From positions 40,881,895-40,945,894 of the forward strand of contig CM073590.1 in assembly GCA_037074705.1 (NCBI GenBank): DNA of 64,000 nucleotides, in the 5' to 3' direction. The translations under genes were made by a program, and so were the position numbers. How positions within the stretch are numbered: the first letter of the stretch is position 1; each line of letters opens with the position of its first letter. The stretch comes from Zhengitettix transpicula (Eukaryota; Arthropoda; Insecta; Orthoptera; Tetrigidae). Positions 1 to 12,159 of the stretch are shown one piece after another. The notes beneath the pieces were generated by a model, which ran no database searches, had not been told where the DNA came from, and saw nothing but the letters and a program-made list of their open reading frames with translations.

Positions 1-474
1 ACAGGCACGACGGCCTACACTTGCTCCGCAATTCACGGTTCTCTCCTCCAAGAACCTCCGCACCAAAATCTCCTACGCGTTCGTCCCTTACAGTTCACTA
101 AGAACTGACGACGCCCGCTCTGCTGCCTTCCAGGACGCGACTCGTCTCCACCACACTACTCCGGTCCAAGACGCCGGCTCTGCTTGCCGACAAGCCGAAT
201 GTTGGGTAACAACTGTCCCGTCTCCTCGCCCACAGCTTCCCTTTCGTCGTCCAGGACCCAACTCCTCCTCAATCCGTCTCAGCTGTGATCAGCCACGGTC
301 ACCTTTGTCCTAGCACGTTCACCACTACGGTCAGAAAATGATCTGACCAGGCGTCCCTCGCAAACCCACTTCCTGTTGCCGTAAACTTGGTCCCAAAGAC
401 CGGCCGTGTGAAAAATGTTATCTCCAACATTCCCACGAAAAGACAACTAGTATTAATGTTTAAAATCACTTATT

Positions 475-477
<3 letters not shown>
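1..477 (+). mobile_element. LTR-like fragment, right end of a TG...CA long terminal repeat
   Basis: The segment begins outside the window, so only the right part is seen. It is C/T-rich and GC-richer than its surroundings, like the U3-type portion of the LTRs at 12,754-13,945 and 18,012-19,197. It ends in TTATTACA, the same terminal motif as those LTRs, and abuts a (TA)n tract, as they do. No coding sequence is visible. The LTR call is by analogy with the better-defined copies. Confidence 0.45.
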
Positions 478-532
<55 letters not shown>

Positions 533-548
533 AAGTTGAAATATATAT
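478..548. repeat. (TA)n microsatellite between two LTR-like ends
   Basis: Almost pure TA dinucleotide tract of about 50 bp followed by a short AT-rich spacer. It separates an ATTACA terminus on the left from a TGTAATAATTAAA terminus on the right. The same arrangement recurs at 12,754, 19,197, 21,715-21,722 and 22,573. Confidence 0.85.
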
Positions 549-1320
549 TGTAATAATTAAAGGCAATTAAGAGTTAATAATTATAATTTATTGAACTGGA
601 ATTGTTACCGGCAAACACACAAAGATACAATAATGGACGAGAATATGAACAGGCAAGGTATTGTTTGGCGCGAGTAAGTTAGTGGAGTGACGGAGTCAGC
701 GACGAGACATTGCCGAGTACGGAATAATTAAAATTTAGCAGTCAGAGACTAAACATTGCAGAATACAGAATAATTCAAATTTAGCAGTCACATACGAGAC
801 ATTGCCGAGTACAGAATAATTAAAATTTAGCAGTCTACAATCATAGGCGACAGAAATTAGTTGTAATAGGAATAGTCGAGATGATGTAAAACATTAATAA
901 GTAAAGTAGAAGCAGGAAGATGTAAAAACGACAAAAAGTGTTTGCAAGCTAAATCAAACGGACGTATTATTGAAAAGCAAAGTTAGTCGGAATTAATCCA
1001 GATAGTCACTCAGAAAAGTTTCTGAGCATTATGCCAAATTATCCTGCGAATCGACGAGGAGGAATTCTGCGAGGTGCCCCCAATAGTTAAAAGTCCAATA
1101 GTTAAAAAATGGTAAATTAATTGTTTAAAAGGGGAATAAATGTTCTTTATTTAAAAGGCCCAGTAAAGACCCTGAGATAAGGAGAAAATTTCCGTTATTT
1201 ATAATAAAATTGTTGTAAATATCAGCGAGAAATTGTTTTGTAAATGTAAAGTACATGTTTATAAATAAATTAATAGTTGGATCAGTTGTAATAAATGTTT
1301 TATTCATGCTCCAATATTAG
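549..1320 (-). mobile_element. LTR-like fragment, opposite orientation
   Basis: Starts with TGTAATAATTAAA immediately after the (TA)n tract. Near 1,158 it contains the motif CCCAGTAAAGACCCTGAG, which is the reverse complement of a motif about 130 bp inside the LTR at 12,754 (GGGTCTTTACTGGGTT). That indicates an LTR-family member in reverse orientation. The right boundary is not defined. No open reading frame of interest is present. Confidence 0.4.
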
Positions 1321-2319
1321 ATAGTTTTCATTATATTAATTTCAGTTAATTAAATGTTCTTATTATTTGAGTGTTACATAAATGACGTCTCAGCGTGTGG
1401 TCATTCAAATCTGTTCATTAAATTTGTGCTATTATTTATCTATTACATAAAATGGTTTCACAAAACGAGGGGCAATTCAGTTATTTCATTTAAATTGGTA
1501 TTATTAATGTGTATTGAAATTCTGGGTTCGTTATTCAGGTAGCTACCATAAGTTGTAAATTCAGTCTTTGAATATAATAAATTTGTTAAATATTCCCTTA
1601 GCTACTAATTTGATGTTTGTTCCTACGTGTCTTTTACCTCAATACGTTGCTTGGCTTGAATCTATCATCAAAAAATGATGTCAAAAACTCCTCAAGGCAG
1701 AATAAAATGTAGGACATTAATTTAAAGTATAAAAATAGAGATCTCAATATCGTTTCATGTAAAATACCAAGTAACTGATAGCTTTTCGCCACATACATTA
1801 TATTATTTCACTTAATAATGAGTCATACTTAAAGAACAGTCCGCAGTTTCCTGACAAATTCTCCAGCACATTAGTATTTTGAGCCAGTCATTATTAAATA
1901 ATAAATTAAATTCTTTAAGATTGCGCTCTAGGATTCTACTAAATGTATTAAATATTTGTACTTAAGTTCAATACAATATTAGTTACATGTATTGGTTAAC
2001 AAATAATTGGTTACAATTATCAGAGTTGTTCTAATGAAATAATTTACCAAGTATTTTCTCATGTAAACAGAGGAGCGTGATGGATAGTGGCTAAAACGCT
2101 AAAGGTAAACTGGCATGTTACAAAGGTCAAAGTCAAATAAAGTTTTGCAGATAAGATTACAAGAACACTATATTGTATTTATAAACAGTAAGATATATTG
2201 AAATATGTATGCTATTTAAATTCTTAATTTCAATAAAGTATTGCGATAATTTATCTTCTAATGAATAAAATTGCTTGTATGTGTTTATGCAGTTTGTAGG
2301 TCTATGTGTGCGTGTTACT

Positions 2320-2757
2320 TTCGAAATTTCATCCCCTTTCAACATGGGAGGGGAGCAACCTTATGGGGCGTTACATAAAATAACGCAAAAAATACCTAGA
2401 TTTCAATCGAATCCAGGGTTATGGATGTCGCTGAGAATAATTATGACATTCAACTTTCCATTTTAACCCTAGGAGCAGGGATGACAGGGCGGGAATGGAC
2501 AGGAGCAGAATTATTTAAACATGTTAAACGACCGATACCTGTGTCGTATTAAATTTTTTGTGGTCAATTCTATTAATACGATTTCTACCAATGTTGTTTG
2601 TGTCAAATTTTAAGCCCTTTGGGCATAAGCGGGGAGCACCCTTAGAGGTAGAGGGGCGTTACATAAAAATAACACTAAAACAACCGAGACTTCTGTAAAT
2701 CCGGCGTGATGGATATCGATGAGTTTATTATGTCAATCCGGGAAACGCTAGGCACTA
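2320..2757 (+). mobile_element. Helitron-like repeat fragment, decayed
   Basis: Two degenerate monomers of the tandem-repeat Helitron-like family that also occupies 7,122-11,672 and 50,159-53,742. Recognisable pieces are AACCCTAGGAGCAGGG, CATGTTAAACGACCGATA and TTATGGATGTCGCTGAG. The right end, near 2,737-2,757, is a mutated version of the family's 3' terminus (normally CGGGCAACGCCGGGCACC followed by CAGCTAG). The fragment is missing from the homologous duplicated segment at 47-49 kb, so it inserted after that duplication. Confidence 0.6.
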
Positions 2758-3116
2758 ACTATTAAGTAATAAGAAACTGGTCATATTTGACAATAGAATT
2801 TCATGTCAGGAATTTAATCGTAATATTCTCGAATGTATGTAATGTGGAACTAATCAATGAACCTGTCATTATACGGGTAAATAATTATGGTTTAAAATGT
2901 CAAACTATATTTTACGTACACGTGATATATTGATTGTACTTTAAAGAGAAAACTGTAAAGTAATTATAAATAATTTTTCCTCCTATGATGATCTACAGTT
3001 TACATTACCACTACTTACCTCAGATCTTCGACGAGTACGAAACTATCAGAGTATGATTCCTTAATGAAGTATTTGTTGGGCGGAAACCTGTTATCTTTTA
3101 ACAGTCCTTGATATTT

Positions 3117-3675
3117 TTTTTTTTTTTTTTTTTTTTTTTTAGGGCAACAGGCTACATGAGGGTAATCCACTTAGGGCAACTCCCCTTTAATAGCATAGGA
3201 AGGGATTTGAAAGGGGGGATGCGGAAGGGTAGAGGAAGGTAGCCAAGGGTTAACTAGGGCCCCCGGGCTATATTTTAAGGATCCTACCCGGCATTCGCCT
3301 AAAGGAATGCAGGGAAAACCTTAGAAAAACCTGCATCGGGTAGGTCGGGCATTGGGTACTTGTCCCACGCCCTTCCGATAGCGGGAGAGGAGTTTGCTGT
3401 GGGGACGCAGCTTACCCCTCGCCATGCCTTGGCCTGTTTAGGAGGCAGCTGGCCGACTATTCCAATAGGAATAGCGGACAACTCTTGCCGTATGCCCAAG
3501 GTCTGCGACCCCGGAACATACACCTCTCAAAACAGACCGAGGTGCCTCGGCATGTGGGAACCTTAGTTCAAAAAAACCAGAGAGATGTGAGAGCATCCCC
3601 AAAGGTAGCCCCCGCCAGAGCTCTCTGGGAAGGTTCGCCTGCGAGAAATCCTCTCGCAGGCTTCCTTGGGACCCT
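3117..3675 (-). mobile_element. SINE-like GC-rich retroposon, copy 1 (complete, with TSD)
   Basis: A GC-rich block of about 560 bp with a terminal T tract (poly-A on the minus strand) at its left end. At its right end lies a perfect 9-bp hairpin, CCTGCGAGA / TCTCGCAGG, which marks the 5' end of the element. It is flanked by a 12-bp target-site duplication, TCCTTGATATTT, at 3,105-3,116 and 3,676-3,687. Similar copies occur at 16.3, 17.3, 17.9, 24.3, 30.1, 43.6 and 46.5 kb. No clear tRNA A/B box, 5S or 7SL similarity is visible. The short ORFs inside recur only because the repeat recurs. The matching segment at 48.47 kb lacks it. Confidence 0.85.
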
Positions 3676-4149
3676 TCCTTGATATTTAATTTTGGACATC
3701 ATTTTCATATATCTATATGCATTGTGTTTTTGTGAGTAAACCCGTGAAGAACTAGCATTGAGAGACTCACACGTAATCTGGTTTTGTTGAGTTTAATGTG
3801 TGGGAAACCCAGATAAGACGAATTTATCATAAATAATAATCGATGAATGACTGGAAATTTCTGCGTATCGTAGGAGCAATTTAGTGAAGTGTATTTTCTC
3901 AGATTTTGTTGAATAACTATGAATCTTTCAATGTACGGAGTAACGAAATTGTGATATAAGTGATGAAAAATATGTAAAATAATCATGCTGATTATCGGTT
4001 GTCCTATTTTTACTGACAGATAAGCTGATTAATAATGACTAGACTTATTGAAGTATGTGTAGCACCAGTTACCGCATTTCACACCGTTGAGTACATTTTC
4101 ATATTCGATAAATTAACGCGAATATATGTCTAATTAATTTTTAACTATT

Positions 4150-6189
4150 GTGTTTTACTTTATGCTGAACGTGTGAAGGTAAGACGGATTTATAACCGAA
4201 TTTGGTTCTCTTCTGTATAGGATGTTACGTTGGATGCCAGAGAGCTTGCGGTTGTGCGTCGAATATATTCTTTTGAAATTTGGTTTCTGTTAGTTGTTTG
4301 TTTTACGTGGTACACTGAATTTCTATTTAAAGGTGACAGACAACGTCATCTTGCGCTATTTTTGTTTACACAAATTGCAATAAAAACCTAAAGTACTAGA
4401 AAAAAAGTATTTTTCCTTTCCGAAATTTACCAATTTATGTGACCTATGGATCAATGTTTGCCGTACAAAAGATAAAATCAATGTAATATAGAAATATACT
4501 TGTATATGTTTACAGATCTTTTTTGAATCATTAATTTCAAGTTCAATATATGATGTGATAATTGGATTCACGATTACAAGGTAAAATTTAGATGATATAG
4601 GGATATAACGTCAAACAGAAAAAGATGCTACATTACTTCCATCAAATCAAATTGGCAGAAAGTAATAGAGTTGTGGGAAATGAATGGATTTTTGGATAAC
4701 TTCGAACTGGCAAGAAACTCTACTTTCTGCATATCAAACCATTTATTGAAAAGCTTAGTAAATTTTGCAAAATATCCTGGCACAGGTTTTGAAAGCCAAA
4801 GTTCTTTAGCACAACTTGTCAATTCATAAAGACTATGAACTACACAAAGGTCTTATCCAGTTCCAGAAGGAGTTGCTAATATCTGACAAATCTTGAGAAA
4901 ATATTTTCAAAGACTTAGAGCTAATTACAAAATAGGCTACCGTCCAACCGTCGTTTAAATTAAAACTTGCTGGAATTTTTTCGTCACATATTCGAGGTAT
5001 GGGTGGGGCAATTGATCATCCTTCTACTTTGTATTTCACCCATAGAGTTAAGTGGTATATTCTAGGTAAGCATACTGGCAGTATTTTTACTCAAAAAAGA
5101 AACACTAATGATAGTATCCTTTAGATGCTGAAACATGTTTAACGCAAAGTGCCTGAAAATGTGTATAAAATATGTTAAATGAGATTTAAATTGAGGAAAG
5201 AATTCAGTTGACATACAGTTAATACAGTTTTGAATGTAGGCCCTGCATAAATATTTGAAAAATGTTAGATGCAAATATTTCTCAGTCCTAAATTATTCTT
5301 TAAATGACAATTATCAGGTTATATTAAATTTCTGATGCTAGGCTTGAGAAATATTTGTACTTACCATTTTTGAAATAATGGTGCGTACATTCAGAACAGC
5401 ATATTGTAAGAGGAAAACCCAAAATTGTGCGCGATGTGGGTGTGGCTCAGATACATAGACGTCATAAGACTGGATCCCAAAAACTTCTCATCGATAGAGG
5501 AGAACAGAAATTTTAAAATGTACTAGTAATTCTAGAACAGGTCAAACCTATGATAGAAATATGTAACATTCAAGAAAACAGACTAGTAATAGAAAACAGC
5601 AATGAGCACACACGTCGTCGAAATGACGGAACTATACCTTCGCAATGGAATACAGCAGGGGTGACATCTGACCGGAGGTCAAGCCACCTCTTCTAGTTGT
5701 CGGAGTTCCTTCCTCGTAGAATCTGCTCCGGGATGACGAGATATATTATGCCTGAAATATACAAATATTCTGTCATTACTAAAATGTCATTATTTGGATA
5801 AAAAATTCATACATAACAATTGTAAATGCCTTTACGGCTACCTAACTGTTTGATTCACACTCTAATTCATACACTCATTCATTCACACTTATACCGGTGC
5901 TGCTGTTGTAAATTCTTCGCCTTCCGCTACGATACTCGGCCGACGCTCTCCGTTCTTTCTTAATTTTTCGGAGGGGAAAGGGGTGATGAAAAATAAATAA
6001 ATAAATATGGGTAAATATATATAAAAATAAATAAATATTTAAATAAATATTAGCATATATGTATGAATATATGTATATATATATAAATAAGATTCGTGAG
6101 AATCCGAGAATGATTAATACATCACATTAACGTACAAGCTGTAAAGGGCTCGTATGTTACCTTTTAAATTAATATTTTTAATTAATGGA
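4150..6189. other. AT-rich intergenic DNA, nothing recognised
   Basis: Both strands were read. No coding similarity, RNA gene or clear repeat member was identified. The region around 5,600-5,950 is locally GC-richer and could be an old LTR or SINE, but nothing specific supports that. Confidence 0.5.
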
Positions 6190-6202
6190 ATACATGTATA
6201 TG

Positions 6203-6258
<56 letters not shown>

Positions 6259-6293
6259 TGTGTGTGTGTGTATGTGTGTGTGTTTGTGTTCGT
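6190..6293. repeat. Compound (TA)n(TG)n microsatellite
   Basis: About 24 bp of TA repeat followed by about 65 bp of TG repeat with occasional A interruptions. Translation yields a meaningless His-Thr/Ile-Tyr repeat on the minus strand. Confidence 0.95.
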
Positions 6294-6339
6294 TCTATAG
6301 CTCACCAATGTGTAATGAAAGTTTTTATTCATAATTATA

Positions 6340-7110
6340 TTTCATAATATTGTTGGCGTAATATCGAGTCTAAAACTTTGTAAATAACAGTCAGTGTGGC
6401 GCAAGAATGAGGAGATTGAAATGGTTTCCAAACTATTATTGTCGGCAACGTGTGTAATACACAAAACTGTGGCAAGAACGGCGTAGTCTGTTGTGGGAGC
6501 CTGGCCGATGATGGTCACAGACAATCTAATTTTGGAGGTCGGCCGAGAATAATCATAGGAAAATCTATTCTCACAAGTAACTAAGTAGCGGCCGAGGAAA
6601 ATCAGTGCCACAATACTAGTGTTGTCCCAGAAACTAAATTTCTATACCTTACAGTCTTTCTTAAGCGAGATAAATACTGTGATCGGATTGGATTCCTAGT
6701 AAAAGTAGGAGGTGCATATTCAACTCGGTGGTTGGATTTTCGAGAAGTGAATGAAAGTTGTGAACAGTGTAATGGTCTTTTGAAAGAATTTTTATTCAAA
6801 AGAAAATAGTGAAGTGTATAAATAAATAAATATGGTACAAGAGCAGCTCTAATAAACTGATATGGAAAAATATAATATTGTAAACGTTATATAAATATGA
6901 TTACAGTCAGATTTCTTTAAATTCTTGTAAATTTTATTGTATTTAAGTTTTATTTATATTTTTATATTAATTGTTATTGTAAATATAATTATCATTATTT
7001 TGTAACTCTATTGATTTCGATATAATTTGGTGATATTTGCAAATTTTCTGTAATTATTAGAGGACTAATAAGCCGCCCTGAAGAATTGAGTTTCATTAAA
7101 ATCTGTGGCA
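6340..7110 (-). mobile_element. Possible LTR fragment related to 20.4-21.7 kb
   Basis: The segment at 6,880-6,970 (GTAAACGTTATATAAATATG, then CAGTCAGATTTCTTTAAATT) resembles 21,225-21,310 in the LTR-like copy ending at 21,715. The preceding 500 bp are moderately GC-rich and non-coding, as in the LTR. Boundaries are not visible. It abuts the 3' end of the Helitron-like element at 7,122. Confidence 0.3.
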
Positions 7111-7121
7111 ATTATTTAAAA

Positions 7122-10100
7122 CTAGCTGGGTGCCGGCGTTGTCCGAGATGTCATTTATCTATAACCCTCGACATGACTACAATTTCGGTTGCTTTTACAA
7201 TATTTTTATGTAACGTTCCTCGAACCCTATGCCTAATGTGCTCACCTCCCATGCCGAAGGGGGTTAAAGTCATTGAGAAAATATATCGGCCGTTTTTACA
7301 TATTAGAAGGTAACCACCCCCATAAATGTGCGATAATCAAAAACTATTTATTTCACGCAAAAATCGACCGATTACATTGTCTGAAATTTTCTACCCCAGC
7401 CCACCACCTCCCAAACCCGTCGCGTTACCCAGGTTGTCACAATTAGGCTCTGCGACATTCATAGTCTTTGACTTGATTCTAATCTCGGTTGTTTTTGCGG
7501 TTTTTTTTATTTAACGTAAATCCACCCTAACCGCTAACCCCTAAGCTTGCTTCCCTCACAGGGGTTCAAACTATCCACAAACAGCATCGATATACATAAA
7601 AACAAAGTAATTAACCCCAGGAAATAATTATCCCAAATATCGACCGTTTAACATGTTTGAAAATTTCCACTCCCCGACCACTCCCGCTTCGGGAACTTGA
7701 ACGGCAAGTTGAATGACGTATTAAACTCAGTGACAACTATAACCCCAGATTCAACTCCAATCTCGATAGTTTCTGCTTTCTTTTTATGTAATGCCACTTC
7801 ACGCCCAATCTTAAGGGTGCACCCCTCCAAACCCCTAAAGGGGTTGAAATTATACACACAGAACATGTAGAGATATTTTATGAATCTCATATTTGCCGAA
7901 ATATATTTATTATAAGCAAACATCAGCCGGTTAACATTTTTGAAAATTTATTTCCCCGCCCAACTGGGCCAATCCCATCACACCCCGCACACCACCGCCA
8001 ACCACCGTGAATATTCCACGTTGTCATAAACACATTCACCTATATCTCCATTCTTGATTTATTCACGTTTCGACCGTTTAACATTTACACCCTTGCCAAC
8101 CCTTCCTTGGGGGAGTTAAACGCTTAGTTGAATGTAATAATTTAACTCATTGGCATCCATTACCGTCTCCAATGTCGTTTGGTTTTTCATTATTATAATG
8201 TAATTCCACTCCAGCCCCACCCTTAAGGGGAGCTCCATTCCCAATCCCGAATGATGTTGAAATTATGCATGTGCAAAATGTAGACAAATTTTATTAATCT
8301 AATTGATCCAGAAATATATTTACTCGACGCAAAAAACTGCCGGTCAACTTGTTTTAAAATTTCTATCCCCCGTACACCTCCGCCCAACTCATCCCAACCC
8401 AGCCCACACCCGCGCGTTGTCCAGATTGTCACAAATAAATTCTACGACATCCATTTCCTACGATTTGACTCGAATCTCGGTTGTTTTTGTATTATTTTCT
8501 TGCAAATATTCTCCACCCACTATCATTCCCCCATATCATGCCTACAAACATCATCGGTAGAAATACTATCAACGTCAATGGCCCTGGAATTTATTTATTC
8601 CACGATAATATCGGTGATTTAACATGTTTGAAGAATTTCACCCCGTCCAATCCCGCCCAGGGGATTTCGATTTGACTGGAATTTCGGTTTTTCTAGCGTT
8701 ATTTTTTTTTTAGTTCCAATCCACCACCACCCCTTACCATGCACCGCCCTCATGCCGCAAGAAGGGTTAAAATTTTATACACACAACTTGGGTAGAAATA
8801 CTATAAATCTAATTAACCCTGAAAAATATTATTCTACTCTAATATCGGTTTTGATTTATTGTTTCAATAATTCCACGCTCGTCCATCTCCACCCCTCGGA
8901 GTTAAATGACTATTTAAATGTCATAATTAAACCCAGCGACATTCATAACCCTACATTTGACTCTAATCTCGGTTTTATTCACGTTATTTATTTTTAACTC
9001 CCGTTGAGCCCCACTCCTGAAGTAAGCTCCCTCCCAATCCCGAAATGGGTTCCCGGAATATATTTATTCGACGCAAAATTCGGAGCTTTACTTATTTTAA
9101 AATTTCTACTCCTTACCACCCCCGCGGGTTGCTTAGATTGTCATAAATAAACTCAGGGACATCCATTACATTCCATTTGAATAGAATTTCGGTTGAATTA
9201 GCATTATTTTCCGGTATCTCACTTCCACACCCACCCCTAAGCGTGATGTCACTCATGTCGCTAGGGGTTCAAATTTTGTAAACATAAAATGAATGGAAAT
9301 GCTATAAATGTAATTATCCGTTAAAAATATTTATTCCACGCAAATATCGACCGTTTAACATGTTAAATAATTTCCATGCCCGGTTCACCCCTACCCTTGG
9401 GTGTTATGTGGCCAATTGAATATCATAATTAAACTCTGCGACGTCCACCACCCTGGATTTGGTTGTATTCTCAGATTTATTCCCGTTATTTATTTTTTAC
9501 CCTCAACCCTAGGAGAGCTCCTTTCCCATCCTGTAAGGGATGAACCTATACTCATATAACATCGGTTGATACACTATCTCTTCGAGACCTAAATATTTAT
9601 CTGCCTAAATATCATGTTTGATAGTTTCCACCCCCTCCCGTAAACGTGCTTCCCTCTCATGCCGAAAGGGGTTAAATTTTAAAAACAACATCGGTAGATT
9701 TATTATCAATGTCACTGACTTCAACAATTAATTATGTTACAATTAAATGTATTTATGCTTTAAAAATATTTACTTCAAGCAAATATCCATCGTTTAACAT
9801 GTTACAATTCCTGTCCACCCCGTCGACTCCCGCCCCTTGGGGTAAAATGGCCATATGAATGCTATAATTAAACTTGGCGACATCCATAACCTCGGATTTG
9901 ACTCCAATCTCGTTTGTATTCGCGTTTTTTTTATTGTAGCGTTACTCCACCGCACCCCTAAAGGTGCTCTACTGATAAGCCCGAAGGGGAACATGTAGTG
10001 AAATTGTATGAAACTCATTGATCCCGATAAATATTTCGTCGTTGCAAAAATCGGTTTTGTTTGACAATTTCCACCCCGAACCACCCCCGTCGCTGGGAGG

Positions 10101-11672
10101 TTAATTGCCAGTTTAATGTCGTAATTAAACTCAGCGTTATCCATAACTTTGGTTTTTACTGCAGTCTCGGTTGGAAGCGAGCTATTTTTTTGTAGCTTTC
10201 CTCCACTCCCACCCCTAGGTGCCGTAAAATGTTGAAATTTTACTGACCTACATTGGTACAAACACTATTAATCACTTTTAGCCGGAAAATATTTATCAGA
10301 CTCAAATATGGGCCTTGATAGCATGTTTGAAGTTTTCCACCCACAACCATCTCCGCTTGGGGAACTTAAACGGCAACTTGAATATCATACTTAAACTCAC
10401 TGACAACCATAACCCTGGATTTGAGTCCAATCTCGATTGTGTTTGTGTTATGATTATATAAATCTACTCTACCCCCCCCCCCCCTTTAAGAGTGCTCCAC
10501 TCCAATCCAGAAAGAGGTTATATTAAATACATGGAACATGTAGAGAAATATAATAAATCTCAGTGAACGAGAATAATATTTATTAAACGCAAATATCGAC
10601 TGCTTAACATGTTTGAAAATTTCAACCCCCGTCCATTGAGAAAGTTAAATGTCATAATTAAACACAGTGACAAATATATCCCTGGATTCGACTCGATACT
10701 CGAATGTGTTTGAGTAATTTCATGTAATGGCAATCTATACCCAACCCTTAAGGGTGCATCACTCCCATGCCTAGAGAAGTTGAAATTATACTCAGATAAC
10801 ATGTAGTGAAATTTTATGAATGCTATTCATCCCGAGTTATATTGATTCGACAAACAAAAATCGGCCGGTTAGCATGTTTGAAAATTTATTTCCCCGCTCA
10901 CGCCCTCTCATCACCGCCAATTCCCACACACCCCGGTGCGTTTCTCAGTTTGTTATAAATAGTCTCAGCGACATCCATAACCCCGATTTGACTCGACTCT
11001 CGGTTGATTTGGCGTTAATTATATGAAACGCCCCTCCACCCCTACACATAAGGGTGCTCCCCTCGCATGCAGAAAGGGGATGAAATTATACACAAACAAC
11101 ATCAGTACAAATACAATCAATAGAATTAACACTGAAAAATATATATTCAACGCAAATAACTGCTGTGTTTGAATGTTCAAAAATTTCTACCCCACTACCC
11201 CTGCATCTCAGGGGTAAATACCAAGTTGAATGTCATAAATAAACTCAGTCACATCCTTATCCTTCGATTTGACTCCAATCTCGGTTGTATTCGCGTTATT
11301 TTCATGTAAAGCATCTCCACCACAAACGCTACGGGTGCCCTTTTTCCAGGGTGTAAGGGATGAAAATTATATTCAGATAACATCGGTAAAAACACTATCA
11401 ATATCTCTGACCCCTAAAAATATTTATCCATTTCAAAAAATATCTGTATTAGCATGTTTAATTATTTCCACCCCCGTTTACTCCCGCTTCTGGGGGTGAT
11501 AGGCGTGTCTCACCCCGACAGTGTTTGTTTCCTGGTCAGAAAGAACACGTGTACGAAATTTGGTGAAATTTGCTCCACCGGTGTAGATTTGTATACGGAA
11601 CATACAATATACAAACAAACAAAAAAACAAACAAATATACAGACACTCTGCTTTATTTATTACATATATACA
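7122..11672 (-). mobile_element. Helitron-like element built of ~16 diverged tandem monomers
   Basis: On the minus strand the element ends with CAGCTAG followed by T (CTAG at 7,122-7,125), preceded by the GC-rich tail that becomes GGGCAACGCCGGGCACC in better copies. CTAG-3' next to T is the Helitron 3' signature. Internally a monomer of roughly 250-290 bp repeats. Anchors such as TAACATGTTTGAAAATTTC recur near 7,385, 7,651, 7,940, 8,075, 8,348, 8,620, 8,862, 9,093, 9,360, 9,620, 9,797, 10,060, 10,320, 10,608, 10,872, 11,170 and 11,450. A second anchor, GATTTGACTCCAATCTCGG, accompanies most. The 5' end near 11,672 is approximate. There is no Rep or helicase coding, so it is non-autonomous. Short ORFs here are fragments of the repeat. 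Confidence 0.75.
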
Positions 11673-11898
11673 GAAACTAAATTAAAATAATAATTTTTAT
11701 TAATTTTTTGTTATCTTGAAAACGATGTTATCATTCTGGTATAAATAATATTTTCCTTTGTATTTGCATATTACATATTTCAATATTTTGGCATTGATTA
11801 CATTAATTTGTATATTACATTATTTTACACCCTGATGTGCAGCTTATTTTATTGAAATTTTTAAATTGAATAATATATCTATAATGAATAATATATCT

Positions 11899-11942
11899 AT
11901 AATGAAATAGTAAAATTTTATTTATTAACTAATTACATATTC

Positions 11943-12002
<60 letters not shown>

Positions 12003-12069
12003 GAATATGTAATATATATATATATACGAATATGTAATATATATATATATATATATATATACGAATATG

Positions 12070-12115
<46 letters not shown>

Positions 12116-12159
12116 GAATATGTAATTAGTTAATAAATAAAATTTTACTATTTCATTAT
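11899..12159. repeat. 261-bp AT-rich palindrome (perfect ~50-bp arms)
   Basis: The left arm (from 11,899) and right arm (to 12,159) are perfect inverted complements over about 50 bp, reading ATAATGAAATAGTAAAATTT onwards. The core is (AT)n with three embedded ATACGAATATGTAATATATA units. The whole can fold into one long hairpin. It may be a fold-back transposon or an inverted duplication at a (TA)n site. Translations of it are meaningless Tyr-Ile runs. Confidence 0.9.

Larger units (their letters stand above)
1560..4140. repeat. Segmental duplication, copy A (partner at 47,435-48,915)
   Basis: This stretch aligns colinearly, with many substitutions and small indels, to 47,435-48,915. Shared landmarks include the segment around 2,070-2,160 (a run containing GAGGAGCGTGATGGATAGTG), the CTTCGACGAGTACGAAACTATC motif near 3,027, and the block at 3,740-4,000 containing GTGTTTTTGTGAGTAAACC. 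Copy A has two insertions absent from copy B: a Helitron-like fragment (about 2,320-2,757) and a SINE (3,117-3,675). No protein-coding content was recognised. It could be unique DNA that was duplicated or the inner part of an undescribed transposon. Confidence 0.8.

Noticed and set aside
3299..3682. Overlapping ORFs on both strands that recur identically at 17,493-17,832
   Set aside because: They recur because the SINE-like repeat recurs. There is no codon bias or homology, and they decay in other copies.
6114..6332. 72-codon minus ORF rich in His-Thr and Ile-Tyr
   Set aside because: It is the translation of a (TA)n(TG)n microsatellite.
7122..11672. Regularly spaced repeats that could suggest a CRISPR-like array
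   Set aside because: Monomers are 250-290 bp and diverged, the host is a eukaryote, and the ends are Helitron-like.
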